From Hyphomicrobium sp. (GTDB lineage: Bacteria; Pseudomonadota; Alphaproteobacteria; Rhizobiales; Hyphomicrobiaceae): 64,000 bases of DNA. Positions 52,779 through 62,400 of this stretch are shown one piece after another (positions within the stretch are counted from its first letter, which is position 1; the number at the start of each line of letters is the position of its first letter). The stretch lies in assembly GCA_021732485.1 (NCBI GenBank), contig JAKFUV010000001.1:1-64000 (forward strand), read 5' to 3'. The notes beneath the pieces were generated by a model. The model saw only the letters and a program-made list of their open reading frames with translations. It had not been told where the DNA came from and made no database searches. The position numbers and the translations under genes were made by a program.

Positions 52779-53603
52779 ATGCTGGTTGCGGAGCGCATTA
52801 CCTTTCACGCCGGGATGCGCACATTGCTCGATGCAGTGTCGCTCAGCATCGTGCCAGGACAGATCACGGCAATTGCCGGACCGAATGGGGCAGGTAAATC
52901 GACCCTACTCCGCATTCTTGCAGGTGAACTCCGAGCCCATGCAGGGAGCGTGACGTTGAACGGGATCAATCTTGCCGATACGACACCGCAATGGCTTGCG
53001 TGTCGCCGGGCCGTGGTTTCGCAATCGACCGCACTTGCGTTCTCATTTACAGCTTTAGAGGTCGTGCTGCTCGGCATCTCAATTCCGGGCTTTTCGATTG
53101 CCGATCATAAAGCCATTGACCTTGCTCAGAATGCGCTCGATCGGCTCGGGCTGGCACCGTTCGCGCAGGCAAATTACTGCGTTTTGTCAGGTGGGGAGCG
53201 ACAGCGGGTCCACCTTGCACGCGCGATCGTGCAACTTGAAGCCGCAGCGCGATTTACAGTCGAACCGCAGGCACTTCTGCTCGACGAACCGACATCAAGT
53301 CAGGATCTTGGACATCAGCAGCGCGCCTTCGCCGAGATACGGCGCATTGCAGCGTCGGGTGTAGCCGTGATGACCGTGCTGCACGATCTTAATCTCGCGG
53401 CTGGCATTGCCGACGAGTTGGTTTTGATGACGGGCGGCCGCATTCATTCGCGGGGCTTATCGCAAAACTTACTGAACGAGACAATCCTATCGGAGGTGTT
53501 CGGATGCGAGATCGCGGTCCACCGCGACGGCCATTCCGGGAAGCCATTTGTCATGCCAAAGTTTTCGACCGCCATCGAAACGAAAGACGAGGCGGCTGAA
53601 TGA
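52779..53603 (+). CDS. hmuV: Haem ABC transporter ATPase
   Basis: This 274-residue ATPase has Walker A GPNGAGKST (34-42), the signature LSGGERQRVHLARAI, Walker B ALLLDEPTSSQDLG and the switch region VLHDLNLAAGIAD. It powers haem import through HmuU. The C-terminal extension after about residue 250 is typical of HmuV. It overlaps the next gene by 4 bases. Confidence 0.94.
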   Translation: MLVAERITFHAGMRTLLDAVSLSIVPGQITAIAGPNGAGKSTLLRILAGELRAHAGSVTLNGINLADTTPQWLACRRAVVSQSTALAFSFTALEVVLLGISIPGFSIADHKAIDLAQNALDRLGLAPFAQANYCVLSGGERQRVHLARAIVQLEAAARFTVEPQALLLDEPTSSQDLGHQQRAFAEIRRIAASGVAVMTVLHDLNLAAGIADELVLMTGGRIHSRGLSQNLLNETILSEVFGCEIAVHRDGHSGKPFVMPKFSTAIETKDEAAE

Positions 53604-53998
53604 CGACCATATCCGAACCTTTCGATCGCAACCGCATCGCTGTACCGTTGGCCATCCCGATTTTGATCTCGACAGATTTGACGCGCGCGACAGATACTGA
53701 TGCAGCCGTTGGTTTCACAATTTTCCGATCTGCGATCAATTATGCAATCCTCCAGCGCGACGGCATCGGACTGCATATATCGCATGTTGCACTTACCCCT
53801 ACTCCACAAAGCGTGACTTCATATCTGCGCGTTGCAAACGTCGAGCGTTGGTACACGGCATTTGAAACGTCGCATGCTTCAAAGCGGGCGCCCCCAAATG
53901 GCAAACCTTGGGGTATGCGCGAATGCCATGTGATCGATAGCGAAGGCAATTTTTCGACCATTGGTCAGCCGCTTTCGATGGGTGATGATGTGCAGTAG
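53600..53998 (+). CDS. VOC-superfamily protein, bleomycin-resistance-like
   Basis: This 132-residue protein has a VOC/glyoxalase-like layout: VPLAIPILISTDLTRATD, INYAILQRDGIGLHISHV, SYLRVANVERWYTAFE and a C-terminal MRECHVIDSEGNFSTIGQ. These match the paired beta-alpha modules of bleomycin-resistance and FosA-like proteins, with the expected metal or ligand His/Glu positions. It is coupled to hmuV by a 4-base overlap, so it may bind haem or a haem breakdown product; this is inference. Confidence 0.75.
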   Translation: MTTISEPFDRNRIAVPLAIPILISTDLTRATDTDAAVGFTIFRSAINYAILQRDGIGLHISHVALTPTPQSVTSYLRVANVERWYTAFETSHASKRAPPNGKPWGMRECHVIDSEGNFSTIGQPLSMGDDVQ

Positions 53999-54193
53999 CG
54001 AACGGCGGAACGATAACAATTATTATTGACACCAAAAGTATAGAATAGTACGCCTCGAGTCCGATCGAGCGAAAGCGTTCCTAGCAAGGATCGGAAAGAG
54101 CGCAACGTAGCCAGCCCGCCATTGAGATTGCATCGCATCTCGAGCCAGCCAGCCAAGTCATTCAATTTTTGGTCCATGGCGACGGGGTGGCAT

Positions 54194-56203
54194 ATGACTT
54201 TGAAGAGGCGGGCTCTCAGCGCGGCAGGGCTAAGCATGATGATCGCATCGAATTCTGTGCTTGTGCAGGCCGATGAAATACCGCTCGACGGCATTGTCGT
54301 GTCATTTTCAAAGGTAGCAGAAACAGCGATTGAGACGCTTGGCGGATCGAGCAGCGTCGGTAAGCAACACATTGATCAACAATTCCAAGCTGACCGTGTC
54401 GGTGATTTTCTCGATACCATTCCGGGTGTCGTGACACAGGAAAACAATCGTGACACGGCGCAGGCGATTAATATTCGCGGCTTGCAAGATTTTGGCCGCG
54501 TCAATGTTCTCGTCGAAGGCGCACGGCAAAACTTCCAGCGCAGCGGCCACAATGCGAACGGGGTCTTCTATCTTGAACCGGAGATGATCAAGCGGGTCGA
54601 TGTCACGCGAGGACCAACGTCCGTCGTCTATGGCTCGGGAGCGATCGGTGGTGTGGTCGCGTTCGAATTATTGGATGCGGAGGACGTTTTGCGTGAAGGA
54701 GAATACGCGGCAGTGCGATCTCGCACGAGTTACGGCACGAATGGCGACGGCCGTTTGGCCAGCGGAACCGCCGCCGTCCGTGCTGGTAATTTTGATATTG
54801 TCGGTCAGGCCAACTATCGCGAGTCCAACGACTATGTCGACGGCGATGGAAACGTCGTTTTGAATACGGGTGAAGAAAATCAAGCCAATCTCGTGAAGGC
54901 GCGGTGGCGACCTGCCGAAGGACATCAGATCACTGGATCAATCGTTGACTATCAGTCGGATTTTATCGACCAACTCGACACCGTGCAGCGCGCAACGGAC
55001 GTCCAGAATGATCAATACGCGCTCGGGTACACGTTTGCTCGGCCGGATCTATCATCGGTCGATTTCAGCGCAAAAATCTACCGTAACGAGACGGACCTTG
55101 CGCAGCGGCGCCTAGACGGCAGCCGTTTCGAACCGGTCGGGTCGCAACGCTCGTTCGGGATTATCACCGAGGGTATTGACGTCTTCAACACGTCTCGCTT
55201 CGAATTGGCTGATATCAAATCGGCGCTGACCTATGGCGGCGATATTTTCCGCGACCGGGTTGCGACATCCGACCCGATTGGAAATGGTGACGAGTTCACC
55301 CCGAGCGGCGAGCGAACCGTATTCGGCACTTTCGTCCAAAGCCAGTTGACCTTTTTCGACACCGTCGATCTGATCACGGCAGTTCGATATGATGATTATA
55401 TGCTCGAAGGTGGGACCACCGAACTTCAAGGGAGTCGCGTGTCGCCAAAGGTGACGCTCGGTGTCACGCCGCTCGCCGGGTTTACAGTTTTTGCAACGTA
55501 TGCCGAAGGTTTCCGCGCCCCGGCGGTCACTGAGACGTTGGTCGATGGAATTCACCCACCGCCGGCCCCATTTCCGCTGAGACCAAACCCAAACCTCCAG
55601 CCAGAAGTGGCGCACAATTTTGAGGGCGGCATCAATCTCAAGTACAATGGTATCATCACAACAGGCGATGCGTTCCGAGCAAAAGCTGTCGCGTTTCAAA
55701 ACAAGGTCGAAGACTTTATCGACGGCGTGTCCGTTTTCGATGGCGCTCCGCCATTCGGTTTCGCCTTCCAATACCAAAACATCGCCAACGTTACGCTTGA
55801 GGGAGTGGAGTTCGAGGCGACCTACGACGCGCAAAAGTGGTTTGCGTCAGTCGGAGCCAGTCGTGTGCGCGGCGAGGATGATGCCACCGGTGTTGGATTG
55901 TTATCCGTTCCTGCTGATCAGGTTACAGTCACTTTCGGCATGCGCTTCTTAAATGAAAAACTTGTCGCTGGTGCGCGGGCGCGGTTCGTTGACGACCAAA
56001 CACGTGTGCCGGCGAGCGTTCCGATTGGCGAAGCGTTCACGCTCGTTGATTTATTCGCCGAATATGACGCAACTGAAAACACCGTCATCAACTTCAATGT
56101 CAGCAACCTGCTTGACGAACACTACGTTCAATACCGTGACAGCTTGGCGAGCCCCGGCCTTAATGCACGGATCGGGCTTACGATGCGGCTTGGCGCAAAC
56201 TAA
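54194..56203 (+). CDS. TonB-dependent outer-membrane haem receptor
   Basis: This protein of about 669 residues starts at MTLKRRALSA, with a signal peptide to VLVQADE. The plug domain includes DFLDTIPGVVTQENN, INIRGLQDFGRVNVLVEG and VDVTRGPTSVVYGSGAIGG. The barrel has the haem-receptor FRAP...NPNL box (YAEGFRAPAVTETL, then PNPNLQPEVAHNFEGG) and the C-terminal strand ending LNARIGLTMRLGAN. It takes up haem or haemoproteins with energy from TonB, encoded at 57272. An ATG 24 codons earlier is less likely. Confidence 0.93.
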   Translation: MTLKRRALSAAGLSMMIASNSVLVQADEIPLDGIVVSFSKVAETAIETLGGSSSVGKQHIDQQFQADRVGDFLDTIPGVVTQENNRDTAQAINIRGLQDFGRVNVLVEGARQNFQRSGHNANGVFYLEPEMIKRVDVTRGPTSVVYGSGAIGGVVAFELLDAEDVLREGEYAAVRSRTSYGTNGDGRLASGTAAVRAGNFDIVGQANYRESNDYVDGDGNVVLNTGEENQANLVKARWRPAEGHQITGSIVDYQSDFIDQLDTVQRATDVQNDQYALGYTFARPDLSSVDFSAKIYRNETDLAQRRLDGSRFEPVGSQRSFGIITEGIDVFNTSRFELADIKSALTYGGDIFRDRVATSDPIGNGDEFTPSGERTVFGTFVQSQLTFFDTVDLITAVRYDDYMLEGGTTELQGSRVSPKVTLGVTPLAGFTVFATYAEGFRAPAVTETLVDGIHPPPAPFPLRPNPNLQPEVAHNFEGGINLKYNGIITTGDAFRAKAVAFQNKVEDFIDGVSVFDGAPPFGFAFQYQNIANVTLEGVEFEATYDAQKWFASVGASRVRGEDDATGVGLLSVPADQVTVTFGMRFLNEKLVAGARARFVDDQTRVPASVPIGEAFTLVDLFAEYDATENTVINFNVSNLLDEHYVQYRDSLASPGLNARIGLTMRLGAN

Positions 56204-56238
56204 GGCTTCTGCCTTATCAATTTTGCCAAGCGCGAGCA

Positions 56239-56280
56239 GCAACGGGCTGGTTCTCACCCCAGCCGCCAGTCCGTTGCTTT
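56239..56280 (+). terminator. Hairpin after the haem receptor gene
   Basis: GCAACGG/CCGTTGC with an inner GCTGG/CCAGC forms a long stem and is followed by TTTCATTTT. It would reduce read-through from the receptor gene to the haem-oxygenase gene. Confidence 0.6.
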
Positions 56281-56307
56281 CATTTTCGAGAAGCAAAGGA
56301 GAACTTT

Positions 56308-56655
56308 ATGTTTATAGCCATGAACCGCTTTAAAGTTGAAATCGGCAGCGAAAAAGCCTTCGAAGATGTTTGGCTTTCGCGCGAAAGTCACCTGCACAAA
56401 GAGCCGGGCTTCGTGACGTTTCATCTTTTGCGTGGCCCACGGCGAGATGATCATGTGCTGTATTCATCGCACACGATGTGGCGATCTTACGGTGATTTCG
56501 ATGCGTGGACCAAATCGGAGTCGTTTCGCAAAGCTCACGCAGGCGCCGGCGGATCCAAGAAACTGTATCTCGGCCATCCGGAATTTGAAGGCTTCGAAGT
56601 CATCCAAGAAGTTCGCCAGGATGGCTCCGTGCATACGCTCGTGGCGGCAGAGTAG
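56308..56655 (+). CDS. hmuQ: IsdG/HmuQ-type haem-degrading monooxygenase
   Basis: This 115-residue protein of the antibiotic-biosynthesis-monooxygenase/IsdG fold has an N-terminal Asn6 (MNRFKV), Trp67 (DFDAWTKS) and His77 (FRKAHAG), corresponding to the Asn-Trp-His set of IsdG-type haem oxygenases. It should cut haem to release iron in the cytoplasm, like HmuQ of Bradyrhizobium. AAGGAG lies before the ATG. Its place between the receptor and HutX genes fits. Confidence 0.9.
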   Translation: MFIAMNRFKVEIGSEKAFEDVWLSRESHLHKEPGFVTFHLLRGPRRDDHVLYSSHTMWRSYGDFDAWTKSESFRKAHAGAGGSKKLYLGHPEFEGFEVIQEVRQDGSVHTLVAAE

Positions 56656-56688
56656 TGATATTGTAAAACCAGCGATGGAAGTCTCGGC

Positions 56689-57246
56689 ATGACTACGCGC
56701 ACGATAGCTGAAGCGGCGGGGCGCCCGCCGTTGGCCGAACGATTGGCCAAAAATCAAGACGGCATTCTCGAACAGATCGCCGCTGAATATGGTGTTAGCA
56801 CGCTCGACGTTGTGCGCGCGCTGCAAGCGAATCACCGCATGGTTTTGCCTGCAAATGCCTTCGAGGCGATCATGACTTCGCTGACCGGTTGGGGAGAAGT
56901 CCTGTTCATCGTGCATACGGCCGACATCGTGCTCGAGTGCGAAGGAGCGATTCCAGCAGGCACTTTCGGTCGAGGCTATTTCAATCTCCATGGTGACAGC
57001 CCTATCGGTGGACACATCAAGGCGGCCAATTGCGCGCACATTGCATTTGTGTCTCGCCCGTTCATGGGTCGCGCGTCGCGATCGATCCAGTTTTTCAACG
57101 TGGGCGGTGAAGCGATGTTCAAGGTCTTTGTTCGACGCGACGAGAAACGTGACCTGATTGCCGATCAGGTCGCCCTGTTCGACGACCTGCAATCACGATG
57201 GGCCGCCACTCTCGCCGAGCACCAGCCGACATCACACCGGGAGTGA
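56689..57246 (+). CDS. hutX: HutX/HugX-family haem carrier
   Basis: This 185-residue protein has LAEYGVSTLDVVRAL-type and WGEVLFIVHTADIVLECEG segments, GRGYFNLHGDSPIGGHIKAANC and FVSRPFMGRASRSIQFFN, the pattern of HutX/HugX cytoplasmic haem-binding proteins that pass haem to the degrading enzyme. The gene follows the IsdG-type gene by 33 bases and fits as its partner. Confidence 0.9.
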   Translation: MTTRTIAEAAGRPPLAERLAKNQDGILEQIAAEYGVSTLDVVRALQANHRMVLPANAFEAIMTSLTGWGEVLFIVHTADIVLECEGAIPAGTFGRGYFNLHGDSPIGGHIKAANCAHIAFVSRPFMGRASRSIQFFNVGGEAMFKVFVRRDEKRDLIADQVALFDDLQSRWAATLAEHQPTSHRE

Positions 57247-57271
57247 TGCATCAGCCAAGCAGCATGAACGG

Positions 57272-58159
57272 ATGACGACATCGCAGCGCCACATCATGTC
57301 CGATCGCACGCCCGAAAAATCGCAATCGTGGCTCGGTCACGCGAGCCTCTTTACATCGTTCGCTCTACATGGCGCCCTCGTGATTGGAGCGCTGACATGG
57401 TCCAAAGTGCCCCCGAGCGGCGCAGTCGCAGAAATGACCAACGCGATCAGCATCGAGATCGTTGTCACAGCCATCGACGATGGTGCGGGTGAGCAGATCA
57501 ATGATGCGAACGTAAGTCCTGCCAGCGCGATGGCACGTGCTCAGCCGGAAGAGATAAAGAACGCGCCGCCGACAGCGGAGAATGAGGCCGCTGTCACCGA
57601 GATCGAGCCAGCTTCCAATGCCGCCCCTGCGTCAAACCTCAGCAGCGATGACGCGACGATCGCCGGATCAGCGGATCCCGTCGATGACGCAGCAAATGAC
57701 TATCGAGAGCAACTGAAATCAAATCCAACTCGCGATCGCCCGATACTGCCACGCATGGCAGAGCGCAGCGAAAGGCTTATTGATAAGCAGTTGGCAAAGC
57801 CGCCAACCAAACCGGCAGCCAAGTCTTCAAAACAAGTGGGTGTGAGTGGTGCAAACGCGCGAAATGGCTCATCAGGGAGAGTGTCTGCAAGTTTGGGCGA
57901 TGTCCGATCGTATGCCGCCAAAGTCCGCGCGCACGTTGCAAGCCGTCGCCCCGCTGGACATGGAATTCGCGGCACGGTCATCGTGTCGTTTTCCGTCACT
58001 CGAACTGGAGGGCTGGGCCACGCCCGCATCGCCACTTCGTCGGGGAGCGCGGCACTCGATCAAGCAGCCGTGAGCGCGGTCCGCAATGCCGGTCCCTTCC
58101 CACCGCCGCCCGGCGGAGCTGGAGCGCTCAGTTTCTCCGTACCGTTTCACTATCGGTGA
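57272..58159 (+). CDS. tonB: TonB-family energy transducer
   Basis: This protein of about 295 residues starts MTTSQRHIMSDRTPEK (an ATG 8 codons later is possible). It has a membrane anchor (SLFTSFALHGALVIGALTW), a long acidic Ala/Asn-rich periplasmic spacer with little Pro, and a C-terminal TonB domain (YAAKVRAHVASRRPAGHG, GTVIVSFSVTRTGGLGHARI, ALDQAAVSAVRNAGPFPPPP). It energises the haem receptor. exbB and exbD are not in the window. Confidence 0.9.
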   Translation: MTTSQRHIMSDRTPEKSQSWLGHASLFTSFALHGALVIGALTWSKVPPSGAVAEMTNAISIEIVVTAIDDGAGEQINDANVSPASAMARAQPEEIKNAPPTAENEAAVTEIEPASNAAPASNLSSDDATIAGSADPVDDAANDYREQLKSNPTRDRPILPRMAERSERLIDKQLAKPPTKPAAKSSKQVGVSGANARNGSSGRVSASLGDVRSYAAKVRAHVASRRPAGHGIRGTVIVSFSVTRTGGLGHARIATSSGSAALDQAAVSAVRNAGPFPPPPGGAGALSFSVPFHYR

Positions 58160-58175
58160 GTTCTGATGCCGAAAC

Positions 58176-58415
58176 TCACGTTTCACACCACAATGTGTGC
58201 CGGTTCGATCCAACAACGAGGCGTCCGCCATGATGGTGGTGCGGTTTGCTGTTGCTAAAGTCGTAGCGCTTCATGCAGGAGCCTTTGGCGCAATGCCCGA
58301 AGCCCTTCATCCTGGGTTCACCGTCACGCCATGGCAAGATATGGGCCCCTGCCAGCGAGGTGAACGCGACGCTGATGGTCGCTGCCAAAAGCAAAGTGGC
58401 AAGTAGATTTTTCAT
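58176..58415 (-). CDS. Small exported His-rich protein
   Basis: This 79-residue protein starts MKNLLATLLLAATISVAFTS (signal peptide, cut near AGAHIL). The mature part includes GHCAKGSCMKRYDF and a HHHHGG run. The ATG at 58415 follows AGGA at good spacing. The His/Cys/Met content and position next to the second metal-efflux operon suggest exported metal binding. The gene is convergent with tonB, 16 bases apart. Confidence 0.65.
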   Translation of the reverse strand: MKNLLATLLLAATISVAFTSLAGAHILPWRDGEPRMKGFGHCAKGSCMKRYDFSNSKPHHHHGGRLVVGSNRHTLWCET

Positions 58416-58432
58416 GATGATCCTGTGCCTTT

Positions 58433-59053
58433 TCATGTTCCCAACGGGCGAACAGCGCCGTGGATCATGCGCAGCGTGATTGCGCCGCGCAGGCGGTCGT
58501 TGATGAGCGATGCTTCGACGGGAGGCCTGGCGCTACGTTCAATCAAGTACCGATCAATGTGCTGATCGGGAGTTTCGATTTCCTCCGCGATCTCGACGCC
58601 AAATGTCTTCGCCACGAGCGCCTTGGCGGCGTCATGCTGAGTTTGCGCGGTCAGTTTTGTGGTAGCTGAGCAAACATAGCCGTTCAGCGGCGGCCGCAGT
58701 GCGGATTGCATGACCGCCATTGCCCCGTGGGACGATTCGAAGGTCCACCCGCCCACCATCATGGAATGTTGTGTGGTGTGCTTGGCAAGCTCGTCTAGCC
58801 CAACCGCGTTCCAATGTTGGTCCGCAGCCCACAGGCGAAGGGCGTCGGGCGAAGCGCCGCGTTCCAAACATGCGTCCTGCGCCATTGCGACGAACGCGGT
58901 GACGGCATCTGTGGCCGGGTGCGGTTCTACGCCAGCGCCGTGGTGGACCTTGATCGTCACGGGGTCGCGCCATTCTGCGCCGCCAACAGAAAGGCCCGCG
59001 TGCGACGTCAAAACGACGCACACGGCCAGAACACTTATGGGTATGGAAGCCAT
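58433..59053 (-). CDS. Exported protein of unknown function
   Basis: This 206-residue protein has a signal peptide (SVLAVCVVLTSHAGLSVGG). The mature domain has two cysteines (DACLERGASP and GYVCSATTKL), a WTFESSHGAMAVMQSA stretch and a helical C-terminal half. It lies between the accessory gene of the efflux operon and the small His-rich gene, all leftward and closely spaced, so it probably belongs to the same operon. I do not recognise the family. Confidence 0.65.
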   Translation of the reverse strand: MASIPISVLAVCVVLTSHAGLSVGGAEWRDPVTIKVHHGAGVEPHPATDAVTAFVAMAQDACLERGASPDALRLWAADQHWNAVGLDELAKHTTQHSMMVGGWTFESSHGAMAVMQSALRPPLNGYVCSATTKLTAQTQHDAAKALVAKTFGVEIAEEIETPDQHIDRYLIERSARPPVEASLINDRLRGAITLRMIHGAVRPLGT

Positions 59054-59071
59054 GGTGGGGTTCCGTTCGGT

Positions 59072-59455
59072 TCAGTCGAGCTTGATGCGCGACTGCTCGG
59101 GGCTGTGTCCCGGCATGGTCAGCGTGACGACGATGATTGTGCCCGCGCGGGCTTTAAACGTGCCGCTACCTTTGAGAAAATTGCCGGCGTCGGGAGCGAG
59201 CGTGATGGCTTCTTTTTTTCCTTCGGACAAAACGACTGCTGTTGCCTTGGCGTCCTTTATGTCTTCGGGCTTCCCGTCCTCGTCATTGACGTGAACGTCC
59301 AAGACACCGTCCTTCGCGACAATCTCAACATGATGATGCCCGCTCTCGACGAGCTTCCCCCCGTGTTTTCCCGCATGGCTGTGCGTGTCGGCCGCGTGGA
59401 CCGGTATGGCGAGGACCAAAGCGGCGCCGAGTAGAAGTCCGAATGGTTTGGTCAT
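59072..59455 (-). CDS. Small exported protein of the second RND efflux operon
   Basis: This 127-residue paralogue of the protein at 129-518 has a signal peptide ending near VHAAD, then THSHAGKHGGKLVESGHHHV, a His-rich metal-binding-looking section, and a beta-rich domain ending LTMPGHSPEQSRIKLD. It lies 29 bases after the pump gene. It probably binds the exported metal in the periplasm (inference). Confidence 0.82.
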   Translation of the reverse strand: MTKPFGLLLGAALVLAIPVHAADTHSHAGKHGGKLVESGHHHVEIVAKDGVLDVHVNDEDGKPEDIKDAKATAVVLSEGKKEAITLAPDAGNFLKGSGTFKARAGTIIVVTLTMPGHSPEQSRIKLD

Positions 59456-59484
59456 GTTTGTCTCCTTAGTTTTGGGCTGAATGG

Positions 59485-62400
59485 TTAGAAGGCTTCGGCA
59501 TGGGCTTTGTCGCCTTGCGCCGAGGTAAGATTTTCGAGCGGCTTGCGGCCAAGCAAAAGGAACAGAACGGGCGTCAGGAACGCATCGAGCAACGTTGCGG
59601 AAACCAAACCACCGAAGATCGTCACGGCGACGGGGTTCAAGATTTCCTTGCCGGGTTCGTCCGCACCGATCAGCAGCGGAACGAGCGCGATGCCTGCCGC
59701 CAGCGCCGTCATCAGCACCGGGGTGAGGCGTTCAAGCGTGCCGCGCATAATCATCTTGCGCCCGAAGGTCTCGCCCTCGAACAAAACAAGATTGATATAG
59801 TGGCTGATTTTCAGAATGCCGTTGCGGGTGGCGATACCGGCAAGCGTGATAAAGCCGATGGCGCTTGCTACCGAAAACGATTGGCCGGCAATCCACAGCG
59901 CGGCAACACTGCCGATGAGCGCTAGCGGCACATTACCCATGATGATGAGCGCCAGCACCGCGGACTGGTAGCGGGAATACAGCACCACAAAAATCAGGCC
60001 CAAAGACACGAGAGAGAGTGCGGCGATGAGCTGAGAGGCTTCCTCTTGGGCCTGAAACTGTCCTTCAAGGCTCGTGAAGTAGCCTTGCGGGAACTTCGCC
60101 GTCGCGATCTCCCGCCGGATGTCCTCGACGATGCGTGCGAGGTCCGATCCATCGGTGTTGGCCAGCACGGCAATGCGGCGGCGGCTGTTTTCACGAAGAA
60201 TCTGGTTTGGCCCATCCGTCTCAACGATTTCGGCGACCGATTTCAGGGGAATGCGCCCAGCCGGGCTTTCGATCAGCATTTCGGCGAACGCCGACGTGCT
60301 GCGATCCTGGTCGCTGAGGCGCAGGACCACGTCGAAGCGTTTGGACTGATCGACAATCTGCGAGACCACGCGCCCATTGGACAATGTCTCCAGAGCCTGG
60401 GTGATATCGTTGGGATTGAGGCCATAGCGCTTGGCTTTGTCGTAATCGACGCGCACTTGCAGTTGCGGGATGCGAACCTGTTTTTCGGTCTGGAGATCAG
60501 TAATGCCGGGAACGCGCTTGAGCCGAGCCTCGAGATCGGCCGCAAGACTGCGCAGCGTGTCGTAGTCGTCGCCATAGATCTTAAGTGCGATCTGTGCGCG
60601 CACGCCCGAGAGCATGTGATCCAGCCTGTGCGCAATCGGCTGGCCAACGGCGATGCTGGCTGGAAGCACCGACAGCCGCTCACGGATATCCGCCAACACG
60701 GACTCGCGGCTGCGTTCGGATTTTTTCAAGTCGATATCGAGTTCGCTATTGTGAACACCTTCCGCATGCTCATCGAGTTCAGCGCGCCCTGTGCGACGGC
60801 CGACCGTTTTAACCTCCGGCACGTCGGCCACGATCTGTTCGGCGAGACGCCCGATGCGGTCGGATTCTACCAGACTAATCCCGGGCTGAAGAATGACGCT
60901 GACCAACACCGTGCCCTCGTTGAAGCTCGGCAGAAAGGCTCGCGGCAGCAGAGTTCCTGCCGCAACTGCGGCGACGACTGCCAGGGCTGGTAGACCGATG
61001 ACAAATGCCGGACGATCAAAACACCACTCAAGGCCGCGCCTCTGCCATGCCTTGAGCGTGCGGACGAGCCACGTCTCATGGTCGGCCAGAAGTTTCATAC
61101 GCGGCAGCAGCCAATAGGCCAGCACCGGCGTAACCGTCATCGACACAACGAGGCTTGCCAGGATCGAAACGATAAATGCAACGCCCAACGGCGTGAACAA
61201 GCGTCCTTCGATGCCGGACAAGGCGAAAAGCGGTAGAAAAACAAGAACGATGATGGCGGTGGCGTAGAGGATGCCCGAACGCACCTCGATTGAGGCATCG
61301 GCCACGACCATATCGATGCTGCGCCGGTCGCGGCCACCGGAGGCGCGATATTGCCCAAGACGGCGATAGATGTTCTCGACATCGACAACGGCGTCGTCGA
61401 CGAGGGCGCCGATTGCGATCGCAAGTCCGCCAAGTGTCATGGTGTTAATGGACAGGCCCATCGCCTGAAACACGATCACCGTGGTTAGTACCGAGAGCGG
61501 GATCGCGATAAGCGAGATGAATGTCGTCTGCCAATTCAGCAAGAACGCGAACAATACGATCGCCACGACAATCAGAGCTTCGACCAGAACGCGCTGGACG
61601 TTGGCGATGGATGTTTCGATAAAAGTCGCCTGACGGAACTGAATATCTGTAACGCGCACGCCATCAGGCATCACGCGCTGGAGTTCGGGCAGCATGCTCT
61701 CGATGTGCTTGGTGATCGCGACCGTGTCGGCATTGGGTTGCTTTTGGACGGCGAGGATAACCGCAGGCTTACTGTTAAAGCCGGCGTCACCGCGTTTCGT
61801 CCGCGCGGCATAAGACACATCAGCCACCTGACTGAGTGAAATTGACTGGCCGTCGCGAAAGGCAACAACGAGGCTCTTCAGGTCATCGATCTTGGTCGTG
61901 CGTGCTATATTGCGGATGAGGTATTCGCGCGCCTTGAGGTCGACAAATCCACCGCCTGTGTTGGAGCCAAATTTCTGGATCGACCGCTCGATGGCATCGA
62001 AGCCGATATCGAGACCGGCCATCCGTCGCGGATCGGGGATGACCCGGTATTGCCTCACCTCTCCACCGATCGGTATAATTTGCGAAACACCCGCCACGGT
62101 CAGAAGCTGTGGCCTGACAGTGAAGTCTGCAATTTCCCGCAACGTCATGGGATCTGCCGTTTCGCTCGACATCGCGATCAGCATGATTTCGCCCATGATC
62201 GAGGAGATCGGCCCCATCTGCGCCGAGACGTTGCTTGGCAGTTGCTCGCGCACGAGCTGGAGCCGTTCAGCCACCTGCTGGCGAGCGCGGTAGATTTCCG
62301 TCGACCAATCGAACTCGATGTAAACAATCGAAAGCCCAACGCCCGAAACGGAGCGGACGCGGGTCACGCCCGGCATGCCGTTCATGGCCGTTTCTATCGG

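Noticed and set aside
60046..60993. 315-residue plus-strand frame opposite the second RND pump
   Set aside because: It is antisense to the pump core and has an improbable composition; a shadow of a GC-rich gene.
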